Part shown: piece after piece, positions 43,436 through 52,230 of the stretch
How the letters are laid out: every line of letters starts with the position of its first letter
Numbering within the stretch: the first letter of the stretch is position 1
From: Bacteroidota bacterium
GTDB lineage: Bacteria; Bacteroidota; Bacteroidia; Chitinophagales; Chitinophagaceae
NCBI GenBank assembly: GCA_023422835.1
Contig: JAFAGI010000020.1
Coordinates: forward strand, 229,742 to 293,741
Length of the DNA stretch: 64,000 bases
Direction of reading: 5' to 3'
Notes under the pieces: model-generated
Told to the model about the DNA's origin: nothing
The model's input: the letters and a program-made list of their open reading frames with translations, nothing else
Database searches by the model: none
Translations under genes and position numbers: made by a program

Positions 43436-43834
43436 TTAATAAATGTGGCAAAGCACTTCGCCGCCAACATTTTCAGCTTTAGCCTGTTTGTCTGTCATTA
43501 CACCTCTTGAAGTGCTGATGATCGCCACGCCTAAACCATTGATAACTCTTTTGAAGTCTGCAGGTTTGGAGTACTGGCGCAAACCGGGTCTGCTCACGCG
43601 CTCCAGGGAGCGGATAGCAGGCTGTTTAGTTTCAGCATCGTACTTCAATGCGATTTTGATAACGCCTTGCTTGTTATCTTCTTCAAATTTATATTTCAGA
43701 ATATATCCCTGATCGTATAAGATTTCTGTGATACGTTTTTTCAAATTTGAAGCAGGAATCTCCACGATTCTGTGGCCGGCCATTTGAGCATTACGTACTC
43801 TTGTCAAAAAGTCTGCAATTGGATCTGTTACCAT
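43436..43834 (-). CDS. rpsH: 30S ribosomal protein S8
   Basis: 132 residues. Primary 16S rRNA-binding protein and, in E. coli, translational repressor of the spc operon. Starts MVTDPIADFLTRVRNAQMAG and ends with the conserved GVAIISTSRGVMTDKQAK and GGEVLCHIY. Normal length. Confidence 0.97.
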   Translation of the reverse strand: MVTDPIADFLTRVRNAQMAGHRIVEIPASNLKKRITEILYDQGYILKYKFEEDNKQGVIKIALKYDAETKQPAIRSLERVSRPGLRQYSKPADFKRVINGLGVAIISTSRGVMTDKQAKAENVGGEVLCHIY

Positions 43835-43902
43835 TTTTTATTTTTAATTAAATGCTTTTCAAAATTGTTTACTTGCCTGCTATATGGCAGGCAGGGTGAT
43901 GC

Positions 43903-44172
43903 TTACCAGCTTGCCTTTTTCACTCCCGGAATTTTTCCGTCTAATGCCATATCGCGGAAGATCACTCTTGACATACCGAAGTACCTGATGTAGCCCCTGG
44001 GACGTCCTGTAAGCTGACAACGGTTTTTCAACCTTACCGGAGACGCGTTGCGTGGAAGTTTATCCAGCGCTTCGTATTCACCTGCTTCTTTCAAAGCTTT
44101 GCGTTTTTCGGCAAAACGTGCTACAATTGCTTCGCGTTTTCTTTGTCTTGCTTTTATTGATTCTTTAGCCAT
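43903..44172 (-). CDS. rpsN: 30S ribosomal protein S14
   Basis: 89 residues. The form without the two zinc-binding Cys pairs: only one Cys is present ([16 protein letters not shown]). C-terminal [20 protein letters not shown] is typical. It lies 21 nt behind rplE in the canonical order. Confidence 0.96.
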   Translation of the reverse strand: MAKESIKARQRKREAIVARFAEKRKALKEAGEYEALDKLPRNASPVRLKNRCQLTGRPRGYIRYFGMSRVIFRDMALDGKIPGVKKASW

Positions 44173-44193
44173 AATTTGTACTAAAATTTATTA

Positions 44194-44772
44194 TTAGTTA
44201 TTTTCTTCTTTTTTCGCATTTTTAAAAGGCACACCCAGTTCTTTCAGCAATTCGTACGCTTCCTCGTTGGTATTGGCGCTGGTTACGAAAGTGATATCCA
44301 AGCCGGTGATTTTGTTTACCTTATCGATATCAATTTCGGGGAAGATGATCTGTTCGGTAACGCCGAGTGTGTAGTTGCCTCTTCCGTCGAATGATTTATC
44401 GCTTACGCCTTTAAAGTCGCGCACGCGTGGCAATGATACTGCGATGAGGCGATCCAGGAACTCATACATTTTAGTTCCCCTCAACGTTACTCTTGCGCCT
44501 ATCGGCATGCCTTTACGCAATTTAAAGTTAGAGATATCTTTCTTAGAGTAAGTAGCAATAGCTTTCTGTCCGCTGATCTGCGTCAATTCATCCACAGCTA
44601 TATCTACCAGTTTTTTATCGGCTACGGCGCCGTTAACGCCTCTGTTAAGGCATATTTTTTCCAGCTTTGGAGCCTGCATGGGTGTTTTGTATGCAAACTT
44701 TTTTACTAAGGCAGGCACTACATCTTTTGTGTATTTGTCTGCCAGTCTTGGGGTATATTTAACTGTACTCAT
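44194..44772 (-). CDS. rplE: 50S ribosomal protein L5
   Basis: 192 residues. 5S rRNA-binding protein of the central protuberance. Conserved blocks are [51 protein letters not shown] and [15 protein letters not shown]. Its ATG shares one base with the rplX stop (TAATG), so translation is coupled. Somewhat long (family about 180) because of a Glu/Lys/Asn tail. Confidence 0.97.
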   Translation of the reverse strand: MSTVKYTPRLADKYTKDVVPALVKKFAYKTPMQAPKLEKICLNRGVNGAVADKKLVDIAVDELTQISGQKAIATYSKKDISNFKLRKGMPIGARVTLRGTKMYEFLDRLIAVSLPRVRDFKGVSDKSFDGRGNYTLGVTEQIIFPEIDIDKVNKITGLDITFVTSANTNEEAYELLKELGVPFKNAKKEENN

Positions 44773-45110
44773 TATTTAATTGCCTCCCCTGATTTTTTTG
44801 AAATACGAACTAATTTTCCATCTTCGCGAGAGCGGCTTACTTTGGTAGGAGCGCTTTTTTTGGCATCCCACAACATTACGTTGGAGATAGCTATAGACGC
44901 TTCTGTTTTAATGATGCCGCCTTTTGTGTTTTGTGCAGAAGGCTTAGTGTGTTTGCTCACGAGGTTTGCGCCTTCTACCACTACGCGTCCTTTGTCGAGG
45001 ATCACTTCCAACACGGTGCGTGGTTTCTTTAAATCCTTATCATCTCCGGCGATGATGACTACCTGATCGCCTTTTTTGATGTTGTATTTAGGTTTAAATC
45101 TGTTACTCAT
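44772..45110 (-). CDS. rplX: 50S ribosomal protein L24
   Basis: 112 residues. Assembly initiator of the large subunit. KOW motif [17 protein letters not shown] near 9-25, then [16 protein letters not shown] and a C-terminal [19 protein letters not shown]. Length normal for this phylum. Confidence 0.96.
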   Translation of the reverse strand: MSNRFKPKYNIKKGDQVVIIAGDDKDLKKPRTVLEVILDKGRVVVEGANLVSKHTKPSAQNTKGGIIKTEASIAISNVMLWDAKKSAPTKVSRSREDGKLVRISKKSGEAIK

Positions 45111-45165
45111 ATTTTTATACTTAACGCTTTTGGCTTTGGCCTAAGCTTGTCTGATAATTTTATTT

Positions 45166-45534
45166 TTAAAGAACTTCGGGCGCCAGGGAAATGATTTTCA
45201 TGTATCCTTTGTCGCGCAGTTCGCGTGCTACGGGGCCGAAGATACGTGTACCTCTTGGCTCATCAGAGTTGTTTAATAACACCACCGCGTTATCGTCGAA
45301 GCGAATGTATGAACCGTCTTTGCGGCGCAATTTGTTGGTAGTGCGCACGATCACTGCTTTAGACACAGTTCCTTTCTTTACTCCACCCGCAGGGATAGCG
45401 CTTTTTACCGTAACAACTATTTTATCTCCTATTTTAGCGTAATCCTGACCGGAGTTGCCCAGTACTCTTATACAAAGTACTTCTTTTGCACCGCTGTTGT
45501 CTGCTACTGATAGCCTACTTTCTTGCTGGATCAT
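45166..45534 (-). CDS. rplN: 50S ribosomal protein L14
   Basis: 122 residues, the usual length. Starts [20 protein letters not shown], with [15 protein letters not shown] and the C-terminal [20 protein letters not shown]. Forms intersubunit bridges in the ribosome. Canonical position after rpsQ. Confidence 0.97.
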   Translation of the reverse strand: MIQQESRLSVADNSGAKEVLCIRVLGNSGQDYAKIGDKIVVTVKSAIPAGGVKKGTVSKAVIVRTTNKLRRKDGSYIRFDDNAVVLLNNSDEPRGTRIFGPVARELRDKGYMKIISLAPEVL

Positions 45535-45616
45535 TGTTTAATAGCTTTAGCTTTGTTTACTTACCAGGTTTTGCCTGAATTCAATTTGTTTCTTTTATTC
45601 CTTGCGCCGGGACAGC

Positions 45617-45874
45617 TTATTTCGCTTTTTCAACGATCTCTACTAATCTCCAACGTTTTGTTTTACTCAACGGACGGGTTTCCATAATTTTCACAACATC
45701 GCCTACACCCGCTTCTTCTTTCTCGTCATGGGCATGGAACTTGGTTGTTTTCTTTACGAACTTTCCGTAAATAGGGTGTTTAACTTTTCTTATTACGCCC
45801 ACTGTGATGGTTTTAGCCATTTTGTCGCTGCTTACTACGCCTATTCTTGTTTTACGCAAATTTCTTTGAACCAT
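45617..45874 (-). CDS. rpsQ: 30S ribosomal protein S17
   Basis: 85 residues. Early-assembly OB-fold protein of the 30S body. Conserved [20 protein letters not shown], then [18 protein letters not shown] and [16 protein letters not shown]. Normal length and order. Confidence 0.97.
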   Translation of the reverse strand: MVQRNLRKTRIGVVSSDKMAKTITVGVIRKVKHPIYGKFVKKTTKFHAHDEKEEAGVGDVVKIMETRPLSKTKRWRLVEIVEKAK

Positions 45875-45922
45875 TGTTATTTATTTTGGGCTTTGAATAC
45901 TTTTGGTATTCGCTGCAAATTT

Positions 45923-46126
45923 TTACGCTTTTCTTGAATTTAATTCGGTTTTTAAACGAGCCAGGTCTCTTCTGATGCTACGGATAGTCATCGGATTTTC
46001 CAGCGGAGAGATTGCATGTGCAAACTCTACTTTTTTCAAACGCTGTTCGTCTTCCTGAATGCGTGCTTTCAGATCATCGACTGATAATTCTTTGATAGCT
46101 TTATTAAATTCTGATGCCTTCGCCAT
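45923..46126 (-). CDS. rpmC: 50S ribosomal protein L29
   Basis: 67 residues forming the two-helix L29 fold near the exit tunnel. The first helix carries ELSVDDLKARIQEDEQRLKK and the second IRSIRRDLARLKTELNSR. Lies 15 nt behind rplP. Confidence 0.95.
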   Translation of the reverse strand: MAKASEFNKAIKELSVDDLKARIQEDEQRLKKVEFAHAISPLENPMTIRSIRRDLARLKTELNSRKA

Positions 46127-46141
46127 TTTTTTATTTTTTGT

Positions 46142-46564
46142 TTATGATGCTACTAAATCTCTGCGAACTACAAATCTTGTTTTGATGGGCAGTTTCTGAG
46201 CGGCTAATTCCATAGCTCTTTTTGCTATTTCCACAGGCACGCCATCGCATTCGAAAATGATACGTCCGGGTTCAACAACTGCTGCCCAGTATTCGGGGTT
46301 ACCTTTACCTTTACCCATACGTACTTCGGCGGGTTTTTTGGTGACAGGTTTATCGGGGAATATACGTATCCACACGTTACCTTCACGTTTCATGGCACGG
46401 GTCATTGCCTGGCGTGCAGCTTCTATCTGGCGGTTGTTTAGCCAGATGGGTTCAACTGCTTTAAGTGCATAGGAACCGAAAGAGATGGTTGTACCTCTTT
46501 TTGCTACGTTTCTTATTCTCCCTTTCTGGGCTTTCCTGTGTTTTGATCTTTTCGGCTGTAACAT
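46142..46564 (-). CDS. rplP: 50S ribosomal protein L16
   Basis: 140 residues. Organises the A-site tRNA path. Starts [19 protein letters not shown], with [20 protein letters not shown], the loop [20 protein letters not shown] (including the Arg hydroxylated in E. coli), and the C-terminal [13 protein letters not shown]. Normal length. Confidence 0.97.
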   Translation of the reverse strand: MLQPKRSKHRKAQKGRIRNVAKRGTTISFGSYALKAVEPIWLNNRQIEAARQAMTRAMKREGNVWIRIFPDKPVTKKPAEVRMGKGKGNPEYWAAVVEPGRIIFECDGVPVEIAKRAMELAAQKLPIKTRFVVRRDLVAS

Positions 46565-46633
46565 TTTACCTCCTTACATCTTATTTGTTAAGATGAATTA
46601 TTTTCAAATTATTGTTTCAAAATAAATTTACTA

Positions 46634-47407
46634 CTATCCTCTCCTGTCTCTTCCGCCACCTCTTCTGTCATTTCCACCTCTTCTGTCTCCCCTGTCGTTG
46701 CGCCTGTCGTGGTGTCCGCCACCGTGCTGTGCACCTTCTTTGGCTCCGCTGATGAAATTAGGGTTCAGGTCTCTTTTGCCTAAAACTTCACCTTTACAGA
46801 TCCATATTTTCAATCCTATTTTACCGTAAACAGTCTGTGCAAATACGCTTGCATAGTCAATATCCATACGGAAAGTGTGCAACGGCACGCGGCCCTGTTT
46901 AAATTCCTCCGAACGTGCGATCTCTGCACCGCCCAAACGTCCGCTGGCTTTGATCTTGATACCTTCTGCACCCATTCTGAGAGTGGAAGCAATAGCCATT
47001 TTAATAGCGCGTTTGAAGTTGATGCGGTTCTCGATCTGGCGTGCAATAGTATCTCCTACAATTGCGGCATCCAGCTCAGGACGGCGAATCTCTAATATAT
47101 TGATCTGAACATCGTCGTTGTTGGTTAATTTCTTCAATTCTTCCTTGATCCTGTCTACTTCATTACCCCCTTTACCGATGATGATACCGGGCTTGGAAGT
47201 ATGAATAGTTACAATCAATTTTCCTAAAGTGCGCTCGATAACGATCTTTGAAATTCCTCCTTTGTTGATACGGGCGTTTAAGTAGGTTCTGATCTTATGA
47301 TCCTGAATTAAACGTTTGGAATAATCCTTATCGTTGCCATACCAGTTACTGTCCCATCCGCGGATGATACCCAACCTGTTACCTATAGGATTTGCTTTCT
47401 GACCCAT
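46634..47407 (-). CDS. rpsC: 30S ribosomal protein S3
   Basis: 257 residues. mRNA-entry-tunnel protein with a KH domain ([19 protein letters not shown] near 69-87) and the C-terminal S3 domain ([20 protein letters not shown], then [16 protein letters not shown]). After about 225 it carries an extra low-complexity His/Arg/Asp/Gly tail with repeated DRRG and NDRRGG units, absent from E. coli S3. The tail is probably disordered and RNA-binding. Confidence 0.97.
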   Translation of the reverse strand: MGQKANPIGNRLGIIRGWDSNWYGNDKDYSKRLIQDHKIRTYLNARINKGGISKIVIERTLGKLIVTIHTSKPGIIIGKGGNEVDRIKEELKKLTNNDDVQINILEIRRPELDAAIVGDTIARQIENRINFKRAIKMAIASTLRMGAEGIKIKASGRLGGAEIARSEEFKQGRVPLHTFRMDIDYASVFAQTVYGKIGLKIWICKGEVLGKRDLNPNFISGAKEGAQHGGGHHDRRNDRGDRRGGNDRRGGGRDRRG

Positions 47408-47416
47408 GTTTTATTT

Positions 47417-47761
47417 TTAATTTTTTGAATCTACTATTATTGTTACGTGATTGCTGCGTTTGCGAATTTTATATCCGCGACCTTGAGGTGCAGGGCGCAT
47501 ACGTTTAATAGTACGGCCTTCATCTACAAAAATCGTTTTCACAACCAGATTAGCATCTGCGGCACTTTTTCCGTCATTACCCTGTTCCCAGTTAGCAATG
47601 GCGCTCTTCAGCAATTTTGCTAAAGGCACTGCGTTGTGTTGCGGATGATGTTCTAAAACAGAAAGTGCTTTATCTACGTCCATTCCGCGAACTACATCTG
47701 CCAGCAAACGCATTCTGCGCGGCCCTGTAGGATAATTTCTTAATTTAGCTACTGCTTCCAT
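47417..47761 (-). CDS. rplV: 50S ribosomal protein L22
   Basis: 114 residues. Lines the exit tunnel. Starts [20 protein letters not shown], with [13 protein letters not shown] and the tunnel hairpin [20 protein letters not shown]. Normal length and position, 9 nt before rpsC. Confidence 0.97.
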   Translation of the reverse strand: MEAVAKLRNYPTGPRRMRLLADVVRGMDVDKALSVLEHHPQHNAVPLAKLLKSAIANWEQGNDGKSAADANLVVKTIFVDEGRTIKRMRPAPQGRGYKIRKRSNHVTIIVDSKN

Positions 47762-47849
47762 TTTTTTTAAGTTTTAAGTTTTGAGTTGTAGGTTGTAAGT
47801 TTTTCTTACCACTCACAACTTGTCAACTTTACTATTGATTTTATCTTAA

Positions 47850-48119
47850 TTATTTTTTGCTACCTGCGTGTCCTCTGAAGTTCCTGGTTGGTGCAAACTC
47901 TCCTAATTTATGGCCTACCATGAATTCAGTTACATACACCGGTATGAATTTGTTCCCGTTGTGTACCGCAAATGTGTGTCCTACGAAATCGGGAGTGATG
48001 GTAGAGCGCCTGCTCCATGTTTTTACAACGGCTTTCTTAGCGCCGCCTTCGTTCATACCCAACACTTTTTCCTCTAAATTATGATCTACGTAAGGACCTT
48101 TTTTAATCGAACGACCCAT
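47850..48119 (-). CDS. rpsS: 30S ribosomal protein S19
   Basis: 89 residues. Head protein of the 30S subunit. Starts [20 protein letters not shown] and has the signatures [20 protein letters not shown] and [18 protein letters not shown]. Normal length. Confidence 0.97.
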   Translation of the reverse strand: MGRSIKKGPYVDHNLEEKVLGMNEGGAKKAVVKTWSRRSTITPDFVGHTFAVHNGNKFIPVYVTEFMVGHKLGEFAPTRNFRGHAGSKK

Positions 48120-48180
48120 ATTGTTTCTTTTTGTTGATTTATCCCGCCGGTAGCGAGACCATTTTAACTATTATAAATAA

Positions 48181-49020
48181 TTACCTGTTACTTAATTTTT
48201 TACCGTTTTTGCGCTGAATGATAAGCTTATCAGAACCTTTTTTCTTACGGGTGATCTCACCTTTAGCGTATTTACCGGTTCTGCTGCGCGGATGCCCGCC
48301 TGAAGCTCTACCTTCACCACCACCCATCGGGTGATCTACAGGGTTCATGGCTACACCTCTTACGCGCGGACGGATACCTTTCCAGCGTTTAGCACCTGCT
48401 TTACCGTGACTTCTTAAGCTGTGGTCAGAGTTGGAAACCTCACCTACGGTAGCGTATACATTGATAAGTACTTTTCTTAACTCACCTGAAGGCATTTTAA
48501 GCGTGGCGTAAGCAGCTTCTTTGTTGCTCAACTGGGCTGATGCGCCTGCACTTCTTACCATTTTAGCGCCCTGGCCGGGTTGCAACTCCACGTTGTGGAT
48601 GATGGTACCCAAAGGCATATTTTTAAGCTGAAGTGCATTTCCCAATTCAGGGGCTACACTGTCGCCGGCTACTACTGTAGCGCCCACCTGCAAGCCTTTC
48701 GGTGCAATGATGTATCTTTTTTCGCCGTCAGTATATTGAAGCAATGCGATGAATGCTGTACGGTTAGGATCGTATTCAATGGAAACTACCTTAGCTTCTA
48801 TACCTCTTTTATCGCGTTTGAAATCTATAATACGATAGTGCTGTTTGTGTCCGCCGCCTCTGTAACGCATGGAACGGCGTCCCTGGGCGTTTCTGCCCCC
48901 GGTTTTGTGTTGGGGCTCCAATAAACTTTTTTCGGGTTTATTGGTTGTGATTTCAGCGTATGCATTTCCTATTCTCCAGCGGGAGCCTGCGGTAATGGGT
49001 TTGAATTTTTTTAAAGCCAT
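48181..49020 (-). CDS. rplB: 50S ribosomal protein L2
   Basis: 279 residues. Core 23S rRNA protein next to the peptidyl-transferase centre. Starts [16 protein letters not shown], with [17 protein letters not shown], the C-terminal signature [20 protein letters not shown] (with the conserved His of the family) and [14 protein letters not shown]. Normal length. Confidence 0.98.
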   Translation of the reverse strand: MALKKFKPITAGSRWRIGNAYAEITTNKPEKSLLEPQHKTGGRNAQGRRSMRYRGGGHKQHYRIIDFKRDKRGIEAKVVSIEYDPNRTAFIALLQYTDGEKRYIIAPKGLQVGATVVAGDSVAPELGNALQLKNMPLGTIIHNVELQPGQGAKMVRSAGASAQLSNKEAAYATLKMPSGELRKVLINVYATVGEVSNSDHSLRSHGKAGAKRWKGIRPRVRGVAMNPVDHPMGGGEGRASGGHPRSRTGKYAKGEITRKKKGSDKLIIQRKNGKKLSNR

Positions 49021-49073
49021 CTTTCTATATTTTTTTCGGAAGTATCAGCTCCGATTGCTATAAGTTTATTTTA

Positions 49074-49373
49074 TTAAATATTTGCGTAAAGATCTATTGT
49101 TTCGCCTTCAGCTACGGTTACGTAAGCTTTTTTGTAAGCCGGCTTCACACCCTGTATGTAGCCTGCTTTTGTAAAGCGTGCTTTGTTTTTGGCGGGAACA
49201 ACAAGGGTATTTACGTCTACCACTGCTACACCATAAAAAGCTTCGATAGCTGTTTTTATTTCCAGCTTGTTAGCCCTGCGGTTTACTTTAAAAGTATACC
49301 TGTTCAGTTTTTCCTGCTGAGCGTTGGCTTTTTCGGTAAGTATGGGTTTTATTAAGACTTCACTGAGTTTCAT
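49074..49373 (-). CDS. rplW: 50S ribosomal protein L23
   Basis: 99 residues. Exit-tunnel protein and docking site for trigger factor and SRP. Starts MKLSEVLIKPILTEKANA, with YTFKVNRRANKLEIKTAIEA, FYGVAVVDVNTL and RFTKAGYIQGVKPAYKKAYV. Normal length. Confidence 0.96.
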   Translation of the reverse strand: MKLSEVLIKPILTEKANAQQEKLNRYTFKVNRRANKLEIKTAIEAFYGVAVVDVNTLVVPAKNKARFTKAGYIQGVKPAYKKAYVTVAEGETIDLYANI

Positions 49374-49467
49374 CCCTGTATCTTTTTATGTTTTTAATTG
49401 TCGATCGGAATTTTGCATTTACTTTACGCTTCGTTTCCAACCTTATCTCTAACGGTTATTCAATTTT

Positions 49468-50106
49468 TTATGCCACAGCTTCTTCTGCTGCTTCTGCTAT
49501 TAATTTGGCAGCGCCTTCGCTCAAAACCAGTACATCTGCATTTACAATGTTGTAAGTGTTTATATCATCGATAATCGTGCTCTGTACTTTAGGCAGATTT
49601 CTCATGCTCAGGTATACGTTGCTGTTATTTTCAGATAAGATGTACAATACTTTCTTGTTGTTGATCTCCATGCTTTTCAGCACATCTGCCATTTGCTTTG
49701 TTTTAGGCGCATCGAAAGACAGGTCTTCCACCACCACTAAAGCATTGTCTTTTACTTTGTAAGAAAGTGCGCTGATCTTAGCCAGGTTCTTAACTTTCTT
49801 GTTCAGTTTAAACGCATAACCGTGAGGTTTGGGGCCGAAGATAGCTCCACCGCCTTTGTACAGCGGGTTGCGGATATTACCTTTACGGGAGCCGCCGGTA
49901 CCTTTTTGTTTATGCAGCTTGCGGCTGGATCCTTGTACCTCGGCGCGGGTTTTTACTTTGTGTGTACCCTGGCGCTGTGCAGCCAGATATTGCTTTACAG
50001 CAAGGTAAATAGCGTGGTCGTTGGGTTCTACGCCGAATATATCTTCCGGTAATTCAATGGTTCTGCCGGTCTTTTGTCCTTGTATATTTAAAACTTCTAC
50101 TTGCAT
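49468..50106 (-). CDS. rplD: 50S ribosomal protein L4
   Basis: 212 residues. Tunnel constriction protein; in E. coli it also represses the S10 operon. The conserved extended loop RAEVQGSSRKLHKQKGTGGS with GNIRNPLYKGGGAIFGPKPH is intact, and the C-terminal half contains VVVEDLSFDAPKTKQ. Normal length. Confidence 0.97.
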   Translation of the reverse strand: MQVEVLNIQGQKTGRTIELPEDIFGVEPNDHAIYLAVKQYLAAQRQGTHKVKTRAEVQGSSRKLHKQKGTGGSRKGNIRNPLYKGGGAIFGPKPHGYAFKLNKKVKNLAKISALSYKVKDNALVVVEDLSFDAPKTKQMADVLKSMEINNKKVLYILSENNSNVYLSMRNLPKVQSTIIDDINTYNIVNADVLVLSEGAAKLIAEAAEEAVA

Positions 50107-50139
50107 TTTTTTCTATTTTCTGTAAAGGAATGCTTTACT

Positions 50140-50757
50140 TTATTTTTGAATGAAAACAACCGCTCCGTTATGTCCGGGTACTGAGCCGCTAACCAATATG
50201 TAATTTTTTTCAGGAAAAATTTTTACCACTTTAAGTCCTTTCATTTTCACTCTGTCGCCACCCATTCTTCCAGCCATTCTCATGCCTTTGAATACTCTTG
50301 ATGGATAGGAAGATCCGCCGATAGAACCGGGAGCTCTCTGACGGTCGTGCTGGCCGTGGCTCTGATCTCCCACACCGGAAAAGCCGTGGCGCTTTACAAC
50401 ACCCTGGAAGCCTTTACCTTTGGTAATACCAACCACACTTACTGTTTCACCTTCTTCGAAGATGTCCACAGCAACTGTTTCTCCAATATTTTTATCGATA
50501 GAAAAATCGCGAAATTCTTTTACAACTTTCTTAGCCGTAGTGTTGGCTTTTGAGAAATGATTTAACTCGGCTTTAGGGGTATTTTTTTCTTTTTTCTCGC
50601 CGAATGCAAGCTGCAATGCATTATAACCATCCGATTCTGTAGTTTTGACCTGAGTCACTACGTTGGGAGCAGCTTCAATGATGGTAACCGCTACTTGCTT
50701 CCCTTCAGGGCCAAATATGCTGGTCATACCAATCTTTTTACCAATAATAGCTTTCAT
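50140..50757 (-). CDS. rplC: 50S ribosomal protein L3
   Basis: 206 residues from the ATG at 50757 ([20 protein letters not shown]), the family N-terminus. The ORF continues to 50820 but those residues do not match L3. Signature: [20 protein letters not shown], then [18 protein letters not shown] and [15 protein letters not shown]. Early-assembly protein near the peptidyl-transferase centre. Preceded by a 293-nt leader rather than the usual short gap after rpsJ. Confidence 0.97.
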   Translation of the reverse strand: MKAIIGKKIGMTSIFGPEGKQVAVTIIEAAPNVVTQVKTTESDGYNALQLAFGEKKEKNTPKAELNHFSKANTTAKKVVKEFRDFSIDKNIGETVAVDIFEEGETVSVVGITKGKGFQGVVKRHGFSGVGDQSHGQHDRQRAPGSIGGSSYPSRVFKGMRMAGRMGGDRVKMKGLKVVKIFPEKNYILVSGSVPGHNGAVVFIQK

Positions 50758-51050
50758 TTTAATTTGCGGTTTATGCCCCGCCAGGTTATTGAGACATTTC
50801 TGAATGGTGCAGAAATTCAATCTCCAGTTTTCACCGACCTTTTCCTTTTTTATTTCTTTTGAGAAATATCAGAAGTACCGGCGATAAACAAACCTCGAAG
50901 GGCTTTGTTTATATGTTGTGTTTCAAATTGGTTTGAAACGGTTAATTATTTCAGATCAGAGCTCTTTTCTCCTCACCTTAAGATGCGGATTGAGAGATGA
51001 CGATGTTTTTTTGTAAGAACTGTCGGCAGCATGCTGCCCGGGAAAACTGA
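50758..51050 (-). promoter_or_regulatory. Structured leader between rpsJ and rplC
   Basis: 293 nt without a gene inside an otherwise compact operon. Two strong hairpins lie together: ATAAACAAA/TTTGTTTAT closing a UUCG-containing inner loop (50884-50912), and GTTTCAAA/TTTGAAAC with a 4-nt loop (50920-50939). The 14-bp palindrome GGCAGCATGCTGCC (51025-51038) follows the rpsJ stop. No T run follows any of them. The arrangement suggests an autoregulatory ribosomal-protein leader or an internal processing site; this is inference. Confidence 0.5.
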
Positions 51051-51356
51051 TTATGCCTTGATCTCTACCTCAACACCTGAGGGAAGATCTAATTTACTCA
51101 ACGCATCTACCGTCCTGGAGGAAGATGTATAAATATCCAGCAAACGCTTGTGTGTAGCTAACTGGAATTGCTCACGGCTCTTCTTGTTCACGTGCGGAGA
51201 ACGCAAAACAGTAAAGATTTTTTTATGCGTAGGCAAAGGAATGGGACCTGTAACTACTGCGCCGGTACCACGTACTGTTTTCACGATTTTCTCGGCAGAT
51301 TTGTCTACCAGGCTGTGATCGTATGATTGTAATTTAATTCTTATTCTCTGAGACAT
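51051..51356 (-). CDS. rpsJ: 30S ribosomal protein S10
   Basis: 101 residues from the ATG at 51356 ([20 protein letters not shown]). The longer ORF start at 51389 lies in the promoter/leader. Conserved [20 protein letters not shown] and [17 protein letters not shown]. First gene of the S10-spc operon; also the elongation factor partner of NusB. It has a strong Bacteroidetes-type promoter directly upstream. Confidence 0.97.
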   Translation of the reverse strand: MSQRIRIKLQSYDHSLVDKSAEKIVKTVRGTGAVVTGPIPLPTHKKIFTVLRSPHVNKKSREQFQLATHKRLLDIYTSSSRTVDALSKLDLPSGVEVEIKA

Positions 51357-51386
51357 AATCTTACCCAATTTTTTAATTTGGGATTG

Positions 51387-51417
51387 CAAAGGTACATTCT
51401 TATTTTATTTTTCCAAA
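51387..51417 (-). promoter_or_regulatory. Promoter of the S10 operon
   Basis: On the minus strand TTTG (-33 box, 51414-51417), a 19-bp spacer and TACCTTTG (-7 box, 51387-51394) match the Bacteroidetes consensus TTTG-N19-21-TAnnTTTG exactly. The start of transcription would fall about 20-25 nt before the rpsJ ATG, in a short inverted repeat (CCCAA...TTGGG). Confidence 0.88.
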
Positions 51418-51464
51418 TTAAATTGAAATTTTTTTAAGTCAATTACTGAATATAAGTTAATTTC

Positions 51465-51493
51465 TTGGCATAGTTTTAGTATATTTTTATTTG
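51465..51493 (+). promoter_or_regulatory. Probable promoter of the small membrane protein gene
   Basis: TTG (51465-51467), an 18-bp spacer, and TTTATTTG (51486-51493), a 7/8 match to TAnnTTTG, lie 31 nt before the ATG at 51525. Confidence 0.5.
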
Positions 51494-51524
51494 AATCATT
51501 GTTTAAACTTAAAATTCATATTCT

Positions 51525-51749
51525 ATGACTAAACTAACACACACAGTTCTTGCAACAGCAGGAATGTTCTTTGCAAGCCTAATGACAACTTTTGCCCAGG
51601 AAACATCTAAACTGGATGTAGATGTAGATCTGGGCGGTGCCAAATCCGACGTATGGTACTCCCAAACATGGGTATGGATCGTTGGCGGATTAGTTTTTAT
51701 TCTCTTATTAGTAGCATTGTTAAGAGGTGGAAACAGCAACAAAGCCTAA
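51525..51749 (+). CDS. Small secreted membrane protein of unknown function
   Basis: 74 residues: a signal peptide (about 1-24, ending MTTFAQ), a short acidic segment (LDVDVDLGG) and one membrane helix (about 48-66, WIVGGLVFILLLVALL) with a short basic or polar tail (RGGNSNKA). A compact single-gene unit with its own promoter and a strong terminator, so it is probably real. I recognise no family. Confidence 0.72.
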   Translation: MTKLTHTVLATAGMFFASLMTTFAQETSKLDVDVDLGGAKSDVWYSQTWVWIVGGLVFILLLVALLRGGNSNKA

Positions 51750-51771
51750 ACCAACCAAGTTTATATAATTG

Positions 51772-51797
51772 GCCGCTCAGACTGAGTGGCTTTTTTT
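51772..51797 (+). terminator. Rho-independent terminator
   Basis: GCCGCTCA-GAC-TGAGTGGC (8 bp, one G-U pair) followed by seven T, 23 nt after the stop codon of the small membrane protein gene. Confidence 0.88.
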
Positions 51798-52142
51798 ATG
51801 TGGCACTCCCAAATAACTTACAAGGCTGTGACAGCTAAACAGCTACCGGCTTTAAGAAGTATGTTACTATCAAAAAAACAATATCTTTTGCTTTCTTAAG
51901 CTGCGGAGTTGCAAACACACACTTCTGTTTCGGCTTGCAACAAGAACGAAGCATTGTATTGACATGTACAACACTTTTGTTTATGTAAAACTTGCACTTT
52001 GTGTTATAAATGTAATCGCAAGCTATACTTTACAATTACTGTTTCTAAGCAGCTCGATTGGATCAAGAAGAAATTGTATCATTTTTCAATATAAAGGGGC
52101 AGGTACTATATTGCTTTCTGCAACAACCATTCGCTATACAAC

Positions 52143-52169
52143 AAAAACTGCCACGGTTTCCCGGGCAGT
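52143..52169 (-). terminator. Rho-independent terminator after the OmpA-family gene
   Basis: On the minus strand ACTGCC-CGG-GAAA-CCG-T-GGCAGT forms a stem with a GAAA tetraloop and one bulged T, followed by TTTTTG. It lies about 60 nt past the stop codon. Confidence 0.78.
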
Positions 52170-52230
52170 CGTTTAAAAAAAATAGAAATAAGTGTTTTAG
52201 TTGTTAAGTGTTTTTACGGATTTCTATTTA

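Larger units (their letters stand above)
51750..52230. other. Intergenic region with two facing terminators
   Basis: 481 bp between convergent genes. It holds a plus-strand terminator near 51772 and a minus-strand terminator near 52143. The middle is A+T-rich; a 70-codon plus-strand reading frame inside it (51964-52176) has no family resemblance and no clear promoter. Nothing else was recognised. Confidence 0.55.

Noticed and set aside
51964..52176. A 70-codon frame in the gap before the OmpA-family gene
   Set aside because: Runs into the hairpin that terminates the opposite gene, lacks a promoter match and resembles no family.
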